IMG/VR virus record: IMGVR_UViG_3300032050_000075 | Span: 16,960 to 80,959 of that record | From: a virus | DNA: 64,000 nucleotides | Reading direction: 5' to 3' (one strand) | Part shown: piece after piece, positions 37,601 through 43,736 of the stretch | How the letters are laid out: each line of letters starts with the position of its first letter | Numbering within the stretch: position 1 is the stretch's first letter | Translations under genes and position numbers: made by a program | Notes under the pieces: model-generated | Seen by the model: the letters and a program-made list of their open reading frames with translations, nothing else | Database searches by the model: none | What the model was told of the DNA's origin: nothing

Positions 37601-39755
37601 AATTGGTTAGCAGTTTTTGTTTTGGATATCCTGGAACAGGTTCAAAACTACCCTTCATGTTGTAGTTATGCCCTAGTTCTCCATATAACTTTAATTCTGA
37701 TGCAGATAAAAAAGGTCTCTGAAAATTAGTGTCGGGAGAATGAAATGTAAAAAAGGTTTGGCTATACGCACTTAACCAATAGTCTGGATCATCTTTTTCT
37801 TGCCTAACATTACCACCATAACTAGTAAGAGTAAAATCACGCCCAAGATAATTTCCAACATAGTTAGGATAAAGTATTTCTTTTGCATCTGGTGATGGTA
37901 GGTCAGTTCCAAGATCCTCCCTATAGGATCTCATATTATTAACTATACCTTTGGCTACTATGGTTCTATTACCTTGTCTATTACTTCTTAATATTTCATA
38001 TCCAACAATTCCAGGAATAACTAGACCATTATTATCTACAGGAGCTTTAATATTTTCAAACTCAACACCTAGTAATCTTATTGCAACTGGTCGTGCAATA
38101 CCACCTCCAATTGTAGTATCTACCCTTACATGACTATAGTTTAAATTAGGATATGGATCAATAACCCCCTCACCATCGGAATATAAAAAGTCAGCAGGCA
38201 TTTTATGGTGCCTAATTGGTAGTCCGCATAAGTCATTAATAGGGTCACTTGTACCGGCCCATTGATATTGAGTAGCATTCCAAACATTTGGTTTATCAGC
38301 AGGATATGATTCTGTAGATTCCCAATATCCCATTTTACCTCTAGCAATAACATTTCCTACTACTAGAGGTGCGTTATCATTTGGAAGTATATTAGGTAAC
38401 GATGTAGCATATGCTGTATTTACAACTTCCCAAACTTTTGTATCATAGTTAGGATCATTAAACCTTTCTATATTATCTCTATTTATTGCTCCATAGGTAG
38501 CTATTTCCCATGGCTGTGCAGCTCTTCCTGGAATATGATAAGAACTTGATCTTTCTCCAGTATTATAAACCCATCTAATCCAGAAACAGTATTGCTCATC
38601 TCGCATGTATCCAGTTTCATTACCACCTTTTTCATAGTAATCTGCTGGATATTCTACCATTACCCAATTTGTTCTAATCTGATTAGCCAGTGGCTGATAA
38701 TTAAAATCAAATCGTCCAGTAGGTGCAGTTCTAATCAAATAGTTATTTACAGCATATACTGCTTCTGATTTTTCGTATATACCAGATCTTAAAGGAATGT
38801 ATTGAATGGGAACGGTTTCAAGTTCTGGATTTATATTATCAAGAGATATGGCATTAGTTTGCGTACTATAATAACCAATAATTCTAGCTACAGTCTGTTG
38901 ATTAATAGTAGAAACTATAACTAATTGAAACTCGCTAAAGTTATCTGTATCAAGATTACTAAAATTAATATCAATAGAGCCTTGAAGATTCTCGTGACTA
39001 AAAATTGGCTGAACTTGAGAAGGGTTGAAATAATCTGTAACACGTTGTTGATTAATACTATAGGCAACTGTTGCATAATATGATCCATTTGGTAACTGAC
39101 CGCCGCTGTATCCTTTTTGAATAGTAATACAAGGAATACTCATTAAACTGCTTATTCGTGTTCTTTCTACATCTAGAGTAAGCGGTACATTTGGAGTACA
39201 GTCTATGCAAGGTCCTGGTAAAGAATCAGTACATTCATATGGTACACCCGTCCATGGTTCATCATTTAAAACTTCCGGATAATTACCCAATGTAATATCT
39301 CCAATGTTTAAAGTCCTATCTGGATTAAGTCCATCTGCCCAATAAATTTGATATGTGCAATCAAAATTTGATTTAGCTGCACCAATTATATTATTAGATC
39401 TTCTAAAATTCCATTGTGCATCACGACTGATAACATAATAACTTCGGGACTTTTCTTTAAATAGGCCTACCTCCGACATTATATCGTCGGTACTAAATAA
39501 TACCCAATAGTCTTCAATAACAGGTACAGCACCTATTAATGAATAAGATAGTTGTGTCCAGGGAATGTTTGATGGTTCATTTCCAACAACACCTAAATCA
39601 CCCTGACTAGAATTATTTACAAGATTTCTTGCGTGGTACCATGTGCCTTCAGGCATAAATGACTCAGACATGTCCTTAACCATTCCTTTGTTAAAGGAAT
39701 TAGTTGTGGCACTAGATGTTTGATCAGATGGTGTATTTTGATTTTTCTTAGCCAT
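34683..39755 (-). CDS. Muzzle/tail barrel protein (1690 aa)
   Basis: A 1690-residue, beta-rich protein beginning MAKKNQNTPSDQ, with the segment NSFNKGMVKDMSESFMPEGTWYHARNLVNN conserved near residues 18-48. Size, this N-terminal block and the place directly after the ring protein genes fit the crAss muzzle protein (gp44 of phiCrAss001), related to the P22 gp10 tail hub family. It would form the wide barrel at the end of the tail through which cargo and DNA leave. It has many Tyr/Asn/Gly turns and no signal peptide. It starts 2 bases after the 301-aa gene and its stop overlaps the 527-aa gene start. Confidence 0.85.
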   Translation of the reverse strand: MAKKNQNTPSDQTSSATTNSFNKGMVKDMSESFMPEGTWYHARNLVNNSSQGDLGVVGNEPSNIPWTQLSYSLIGAVPVIEDYWVLFSTDDIMSEVGLFKEKSRSYYVISRDAQWNFRRSNNIIGAAKSNFDCTYQIYWADGLNPDRTLNIGDITLGNYPEVLNDEPWTGVPYECTDSLPGPCIDCTPNVPLTLDVERTRISSLMSIPCITIQKGYSGGQLPNGSYYATVAYSINQQRVTDYFNPSQVQPIFSHENLQGSIDINFSNLDTDNFSEFQLVIVSTINQQTVARIIGYYSTQTNAISLDNINPELETVPIQYIPLRSGIYEKSEAVYAVNNYLIRTAPTGRFDFNYQPLANQIRTNWVMVEYPADYYEKGGNETGYMRDEQYCFWIRWVYNTGERSSSYHIPGRAAQPWEIATYGAINRDNIERFNDPNYDTKVWEVVNTAYATSLPNILPNDNAPLVVGNVIARGKMGYWESTESYPADKPNVWNATQYQWAGTSDPINDLCGLPIRHHKMPADFLYSDGEGVIDPYPNLNYSHVRVDTTIGGGIARPVAIRLLGVEFENIKAPVDNNGLVIPGIVGYEILRSNRQGNRTIVAKGIVNNMRSYREDLGTDLPSPDAKEILYPNYVGNYLGRDFTLTSYGGNVRQEKDDPDYWLSAYSQTFFTFHSPDTNFQRPFLSASELKLYGELGHNYNMKGSFEPVPGYPKQKLLTNFAYLISTIVGMAYAARAMRGDNVRKIEANAPGAFTAYSQTYNTFANFASNIFGEDAAYGTYLTASLPGAFIGGGSQSVELTSSDFKHLPQALQLLGSIPTFAFYWGSSTSAVLDLVRAIVPYRDYVYRSISHIDLAVIKPGNVKLGNTRRSISDSTYLENQFSVLGDKEVNNLYRSQCIGLQVGPFNVQNPLLVDASVQTIGTVITLGETSDYVKNYGITYKDPSSGYFRTTSSCYYAGLKVRYRNQYGQIDSPKQIPTGCSVNVFSNGQEIPSFFADATGARVVVRSTSVILGGDVYIGRYTEKNTFFYFFDWLYNVTDGTEIDYTTRYMINYPRFYADFTKFDGSDLFQGFGEVFENIFDDDDATGFIDSLSLLLPSSKYNLDTDGLSIFGLDLPVTLTFRFGVRNSYMYLFQSGVRDFFVESEYNVDLRDWGEIKQERIYDPYGYSNLRELFDTDIIKFGNYYKYDISLGLSKIYNSYISWGNLQDRSYNPEVAETCFTYFPNRVIYSLPQTKEDKKDYWRVYLVNNYNDFSDRVTAFKSINKNGAIILFENSTPLLFNAVDQLQTVAGTKITIGDGGLFSQPLQTLNNADAQFLHGSCQDRLSVVNTPAGIYWMSAAQGKIFTVADGLMAISDMGMKWWFSKYLKYFLLDRIPDFDLIGNPTLGIACQVVYDNDNGVLYFSKRDFKIKPEYEGGVRYLGDGQISIRGFNLNVRTTVRDLRYFDDVSWTVSFDTKTKSWLSFHDWHPDYVMASSRGFLTYKYAGYDSFIWKHANFTSSTFCRFYGIEYPWEIDYVSSTGQTVNTTRSVEYLLESYVYDRDGIDRFQVLDHNFDEAIVYNTEQTSGVLRLNATPKNNAPMILGFPKVNLSNIDILYSKEEQKIRFNQFWDITNDRGEFFAGTLVQQSIWDTELNGYIRVLNPNNLNYAKPAFQRKKFRHYLNHVVLTKKISGNVKMLLKVINNKLLNSPR

Positions 39756-39757
39756 TA

Positions 39758-40663
39758 TTACACAGCATTATTTACTCTCAAGTTTGACGTTGGATAAGGA
39801 TATGACTTAAACATATCATAGTACTTACCATACATTGCTTTTCTGTTAGCAGCCCATAATTTTTCCATTTCAGAGAAATTAGGAGTATTAACAACAGAAA
39901 GAGCATTGTTTCTTGCGGCTCTGTATTCCTGCATTACCAACTGTAACTGGGCAGTTACATTACTGCCATCCATTAAAAGATTTTCTAAAATCCTTTTCTT
40001 TAGTGCGTACTCATAGTACTCATTAAGGTAAGGATGATCTGGTACCATAAGATTACCGTCTTCATCCTCAAGCGTTCCCTGGTAGTTTATATATAAGTTG
40101 CCTTCCTCAAAATTTGTATAAATCCAACCGTCTTTAATATAAGCCTCGTCCTTTGCTATGTATCCTAAGCTAGGACAGTCTTTATCAACGTATTGCGAAT
40201 TTTTAAATCTAATTGGTGTAAAATGAGAATACGTTCTTGTCTCAGTATTAACTACTTGAATTAACTGATAACTTGATCCGCACTGAGTTAAACATACTGG
40301 CTGTTGAGGTAATGACACATTGGAACAATAGTTCTGCTCTACCCAAGGTCTCCATTCTGGTGTAACCTGTTGAATATTAGTACCTTGTGGTGGTGTAAAT
40401 GTATATGTTGCATCTCCACAAAGAAGTGCAAAGTTCATTACATAAAAATCATCTGGTAACTTAACGCGACTCTTGCATACCTCTACAAGACGTTCTTTGG
40501 TCATATAGATTCTTAGACCAAGGTCATAATTTACACGTATTGCAACTTTAAGAAGTTGGGCAGGATCTACAGTACCGTCAGTTGCTAAACTTCTAAGATC
40601 AAGCTTAACATCCTCAAGTAAGGAATCAAATGACCGGTATTTAAGAGTATATGCAATGTCCAT
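39758..40663 (-). CDS. Ring/tail connector protein (301 aa)
   Basis: A 301-residue protein with N-terminal helices (SFDSLLEDVKLDLRSLA, LLKVAIRVNYDLGLRIYMTKERLVEV) followed by a beta domain (VKLPDDFYVMNFALLCGDATYTF) and a C-terminal helical tail. This layout is that of the tail-accessory/ring proteins between portal and muzzle in crAss-like phages (P22 gp4/T7 gp11-like connector function). It lies directly upstream of the muzzle gene, as expected. The upstream neighbour is an inserted homing endonuclease, with 1 base between its stop and this ATG. The exact ring (R1-R4) cannot be assigned from sequence alone. Confidence 0.7.
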   Translation of the reverse strand: MDIAYTLKYRSFDSLLEDVKLDLRSLATDGTVDPAQLLKVAIRVNYDLGLRIYMTKERLVEVCKSRVKLPDDFYVMNFALLCGDATYTFTPPQGTNIQQVTPEWRPWVEQNYCSNVSLPQQPVCLTQCGSSYQLIQVVNTETRTYSHFTPIRFKNSQYVDKDCPSLGYIAKDEAYIKDGWIYTNFEEGNLYINYQGTLEDEDGNLMVPDHPYLNEYYEYALKKRILENLLMDGSNVTAQLQLVMQEYRAARNNALSVVNTPNFSEMEKLWAANRKAMYGKYYDMFKSYPYPTSNLRVNNAV

Positions 40664-40664
40664 C

Positions 40665-41357
40665 TTAGCGTTCTATTATATAATTAGAATAATTGATTTT
40701 TTTAAGAATCTGTCTAGGCTTGCCATAATAAAACTTATGGATCAAAGTATCTCTTTTGATGTTTAAGAAATCTTCAACTTCTCTCTTACTATTAAATATA
40801 GTAACTTCTCCTGTTATTGTATTAGTAAGAGTTACTAGTTTTCCTTTTTTTCTAGATCCTATTGATTTTTTTCTAGCTTCTTTTATAGCTTCAATATGAG
40901 ATTCGGTATAGTTTCTTTTTTGCCCTATAAGTTTTTTTGTTCTTGCGGCAACCCATTCCTTAGGTTGTTTCTTTCCTTTTAAAGATGAAGATTTTCCTAT
41001 TCTGTTTAATCTTTTACGCTCTTTAGCTTCATTTGTTAAAGAACCTAAATCTTCTCCACCATGCGTAAGATTATAACCTTTATCTCTATTACATGTTTCA
41101 TAAGAACTTATCCAAAACATTTCAAATTCTTTAAGTTCTTCCTGCAAGCATTCCTGAACTAGAAATGCAACAAAAGGAGATTTTGAATATGCTGCTTGAA
41201 GATATTCATTGTAATGCTGCTTCCTTACTAAATCTTTTGTGTGTTGATTTATTCTGCTTAGTATATTTCTGGAAAGTCCAATATATTTCTTACCATTGCT
41301 TTTATTCAAAAGACAGTAGATACCGCATGTATTATTTTTTATGTTTAGTATTTCCAT
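40665..41357 (-). CDS. Free-standing GIY-YIG homing endonuclease
   Basis: A 230-residue endonuclease. The GIY-YIG nuclease occupies residues 11-100: GIY at 12-14, YIG at 25-27, Arg35, the catalytic Glu79 in FEMFWI, and GYNLTHGG at 94-101. Downstream are NUMOD3-like DNA-binding motifs (KRLNRIGKSSSLKGKK, SHIEAIKEARKK) and a C-terminal NUMOD1/helix-turn-helix region (FNSKREVEDFLNIKRDTLI). It cuts DNA to copy itself into alleles that lack it. It sits exactly between two structural genes, sharing the A of TAATG with the upstream stop and ending 1 base before the next ATG, so the late operon is not disrupted. Confidence 0.93.
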   Translation of the reverse strand: MEILNIKNNTCGIYCLLNKSNGKKYIGLSRNILSRINQHTKDLVRKQHYNEYLQAAYSKSPFVAFLVQECLQEELKEFEMFWISSYETCNRDKGYNLTHGGEDLGSLTNEAKERKRLNRIGKSSSLKGKKQPKEWVAARTKKLIGQKRNYTESHIEAIKEARKKSIGSRKKGKLVTLTNTITGEVTIFNSKREVEDFLNIKRDTLIHKFYYGKPRQILKKINYSNYIIER

Positions 41358-42022
41358 TATCTAAGAACGTTTTGTTTATCAGAAATAAAAGTATCCTGAG
41401 GTATTTGAGCAGACTTCATAAAGTCATTTACAACTTGCTGCTCTATTTCTGCAAATAATTCTGGTGGAATATTCATAGCCTGATCTTGTATTGCAGTACA
41501 TGGATCATCGCAAGTATATCCTGATAGGTCACTATCAAAGATACCTTCAACCAACACAGAATCCCATTCAATACCTGGAATATAAATGTATCCATCCATA
41601 AACCAGTAGTACTTATTCTTATTGTATTTAAACGCACTAGTCTTGGTCATACTAGTATATAGTGCTGGAGTTGTTCTATACACCTCTATAGAGTTATCCA
41701 CAGAACTTACAGAACGTAGCAACGGTCCCTGTATTCCTTCCATTACACCAGGTAGTTTTTCTCTGGTTCTCATTATCTTACAACCAGAAGACACATTGCA
41801 ACAGGCCTCAACCTTATCTACCTCAATTAGTTCAATGCATGGTAGTTTTCTAAACAGGCTTCCAAACTTTGCTCTTGTAGCAATGCCGTCCTGTCTTTTA
41901 ATATACATCTTTGCATACTTCTGAATAAGGCTATAAATAACCCTGTCTGTAACAAAGGCATCCATAGTTACAGCCTTGATTATATTTCTTACTCTTGATA
42001 TTGATTCGCCTATAGTAGTCAT
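41357..42022 (-). CDS. Ring/connector structural protein (221 aa)
   Basis: A 221-residue protein. N-terminal helices (ESISRVRNIIKAV, VTDRVIYSLIQKYAKMYIKRQ) are followed by a beta domain containing Cys residues (KVEACCNVSSGCKIMRTREK) and an Asp/Cys-rich loop (DLSGYTCDDPCT). The pattern fits a crAss ring protein of the tail assembled on the portal. It overlaps the upstream IHF-like gene and the downstream endonuclease by TAATG. The family is known to me as conserved in this gene position; the structural role is inferred from that. Confidence 0.7.
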   Translation of the reverse strand: MTTIGESISRVRNIIKAVTMDAFVTDRVIYSLIQKYAKMYIKRQDGIATRAKFGSLFRKLPCIELIEVDKVEACCNVSSGCKIMRTREKLPGVMEGIQGPLLRSVSSVDNSIEVYRTTPALYTSMTKTSAFKYNKNKYYWFMDGYIYIPGIEWDSVLVEGIFDSDLSGYTCDDPCTAIQDQAMNIPPELFAEIEQQVVNDFMKSAQIPQDTFISDKQNVLR

Positions 42023-42606
42023 TAGTCTATATCAAATTCGTTATACTCATTAAATTGCTTTTCCCGTATAGTATCAAAATAATCTTTTTGTCTCATCTTT
42101 TTATACATTTTTGATACTTTCGTAGTATTATCAATTACAAGATATTTTCTCCAGTCTTCCTTAAATGATTTTGTCACTGCTCTTTTAAAGTACCTTGCGC
42201 CATTAAAGGCCCATATACTTCTATCCCGTAATTTATATTTTGCACTGTAGTTACTGTAGAATATCTTCCCTAGATAACCATCAGTGTCATAGTTCTTATG
42301 CGTAACGGCCATACCGTATTTAATTGATTTACCATAATCTATGTTATCTTTTTTAACATATGGACAGGCACCAATAAATACGTATCCTAATCCTTCAGGT
42401 AGCTCTACACCATCTCTATTATCTATAATTGCTTCCCAAAGAAAACCGTTAAACTTCCTTACAATATCTTTTATATCTTTTTTCTGATACTTGGATAGTT
42501 CAGGATGTCTAGAACAAAACTCCTCCATATAGTCATCAGTTATTATATTCTTTTTCTTGACTCTATATCTAGGGGCTGATAAATCTGGTTTTCTAAACTC
42601 GCGCAT
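42022..42606 (-). CDS. IHF/HU-like crAss structural protein (194 aa)
   Basis: A 194-residue basic protein. Residues 42-80 (KKDIKDIVRKFNGFLWEAI, GVELPEGLGYVFIG) show the IHF/HU pattern of two helices then a beta wing with a conserved LPxGLG turn. The next segment, DYGKSIKYGMAVTHKNYDTD, is also conserved in crAss-like phages, where this gene is annotated as IHF-like and stands at the head of the ring protein cluster. In the virion it may be a structural ring component that reuses the fold rather than a nucleoid protein. It is first in its transcription unit, behind a terminator and a TAnnTTTG element. Confidence 0.75.
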   Translation of the reverse strand: MREFRKPDLSAPRYRVKKKNIITDDYMEEFCSRHPELSKYQKKDIKDIVRKFNGFLWEAIIDNRDGVELPEGLGYVFIGACPYVKKDNIDYGKSIKYGMAVTHKNYDTDGYLGKIFYSNYSAKYKLRDRSIWAFNGARYFKRAVTKSFKEDWRKYLVIDNTTKVSKMYKKMRQKDYFDTIREKQFNEYNEFDID

Positions 42607-42656
42607 AGTACAGTTATAATTTACAAAATATTACTTAAACTTGTGTATACTAGGTT

Positions 42657-42664
42657 CAAATATA
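42657..42664 (-). promoter_or_regulatory. Bacteroidota-type -7 promoter element before the ring/muzzle operon
   Basis: On the minus strand TATATTTG matches the TAnnTTTG -7 consensus of Bacteroidota primary sigma promoters. It lies 51 bases before the ATG at 42606 and directly downstream of a strong hairpin terminator, so it is well placed to restart transcription for the ring, muzzle and cargo genes. No good -33 element is visible because the hairpin occupies that position. Confidence 0.45.
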
Positions 42665-42668
42665 AGTA

Positions 42669-42700
42669 AAATACCCCTAAGTCATTACCTAGGGGTATTT
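42669..42700 (-). terminator. Strong hairpin after the fibre module
   Basis: AAATACCCCTA (42669-42679) and TAGGGGTATTT (42690-42700) make an 11-bp perfect stem with a 10-base loop. On the minus strand the hairpin is followed by TTTTACTTATAT. It lies 32 bases downstream of the 236-aa fibre gene stop and ends that transcription unit; being symmetrical with A/T-rich ends it might act in both directions. Confidence 0.8.
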
Positions 42701-42731
42701 AAGGAGTCACACAAAAACCAACAAATGTGGA

Positions 42732-43442
42732 CTAATCATTCGGTATACAGTCTCCTACTTCAGTTATACTGAGTATAAAGTCATTGTCTGTTTTATTTAC
42801 TGGCCAAACACTATTCTCAGCAGCACATACTGTGACACCAACTGGATCATCAGATACAGAAATAACATCAATTGTTTGATTGCAGTCTGTGTAATAAATA
42901 TCAATTGGACTAATTACAGTTACTTGGTATAACTTACATACACAACAAGATGTCTCAGCAAACGTAATTGAATATCCAGCCCCAATAGGTCCATCACCAC
43001 CAGAACATACACTTATATAAGTAACGGAACCAGGATCAGATCTTAATTCGTATTCTGTTCCATCATCCTCACCATTACAATCTGTAACAGTAAAGGTTCC
43101 ACAGTCTGGATCTGAACATTCAACGAAATATGATGTACATGGTGTTGTCTCTGGGAATGGGGTAACAAATAATACCTTGTTCTGATTTGAATTTATATCA
43201 GAACAACATGGTTGTATATATCCTGTAACTGTAACAGCAACATCGCAAGTAGGCAAATCGGTGGGGATATCTACTAGGCAGTCTACATAATCTGAAAGTA
43301 GTATCTCAACCGTTTTTGCAGTGTTTATTACTGAAGGACTATCATCTTGGTAGCAGCAATACTCAGCGCCTGTTGTTTTAAAACATATTCTATGACATCC
43401 AGAATACCTTGGAGTATATGTAACAACAATAGTTGGGATCAT
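42732..43442 (-). CDS. Cys-rich tail-fibre-like protein (236 aa)
   Basis: The start is placed at MIPTIVVTYTP (43442), 2 bases after the FN3 gene stop; a longer frame starting at 43481 would overlap that gene and has a poor leader. The 236 residues are beta-rich with about 24 Cys, in clusters such as CHRICFKTTGAEYCC, CSDPDCGTFTVTDC and SCCVC. It looks like three or more small disulfide- or metal-stabilised beta domains, in keeping with an extracellular virion adhesin. It is last in the fibre module, ends with one of only two TAG stops on this strand, and is followed by a strong terminator. No catalytic motif was found. Confidence 0.65.
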   Translation of the reverse strand: MIPTIVVTYTPRYSGCHRICFKTTGAEYCCYQDDSPSVINTAKTVEILLSDYVDCLVDIPTDLPTCDVAVTVTGYIQPCCSDINSNQNKVLFVTPFPETTPCTSYFVECSDPDCGTFTVTDCNGEDDGTEYELRSDPGSVTYISVCSGGDGPIGAGYSITFAETSCCVCKLYQVTVISPIDIYYTDCNQTIDVISVSDDPVGVTVCAAENSVWPVNKTDNDFILSITEVGDCIPND

Positions 43443-43444
43443 GA

Positions 43445-43723
43445 TTAAAGTGTGCTTTTTAAAATTGTAGCAGAATAGCATGAGGTACCAATACCGCAGA
43501 GTGTATTTACTCTAAACAAGTACTCGGTTCCTGATGTTAAACTACCAACAATAGCAGAAGTAGTTGTTTGTTGAGGTAGTAAAGTATATGTAGTAACAAG
43601 CGGATTATTTACTTTATATTCAACTTGATACCCGGTTGCATCTGTAACAGTACTCCAACTAAGTGTTACTGTTGTACTAGTTACATTAAGTGTAGTAACC
43701 GGAATTGTGGATAAACAAGGCAT
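43445..43723 (-). CDS. Single fibronectin type III domain protein (92 aa)
   Basis: The whole 92-residue protein is one FN3 domain: VTSTTVTLSWSTVTDATGYQ gives strands B and C with the core Trp, YQVEYKV is strand C, and SGTEYLFRVNTLCG is the typical GTxYxFRV strand F with the conserved Tyr. It begins with Cys near the N-terminus (MPCLSTIP) and lacks a signal peptide. FN3 domains in phage proteins are usually surface decorations that bind carbohydrate or other virion proteins. A stand-alone copy between two fibre genes suggests an accessory fibre or decoration subunit. Confidence 0.8.
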   Translation of the reverse strand: MPCLSTIPVTTLNVTSTTVTLSWSTVTDATGYQVEYKVNNPLVTTYTLLPQQTTTSAIVGSLTSGTEYLFRVNTLCGIGTSCYSATILKSTL

Positions 43724-43736
43724 ATTATTATATCAA

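Noticed and set aside
42022-42606. Host nucleoid protein acquired by the phage
   Set aside because: Although the fold pattern is IHF/HU-like, its location heading the ring/muzzle cluster and its extra conserved C-terminal part match the crAss structural family instead.
43443-43481. Longer start for the Cys-rich 236-aa protein
   Set aside because: The extra 13 residues (MLFCYNFKKHTLI) overlap the FN3 gene. The ATG at 43442 sits 2 bases after that gene's stop, as in the rest of the operon.
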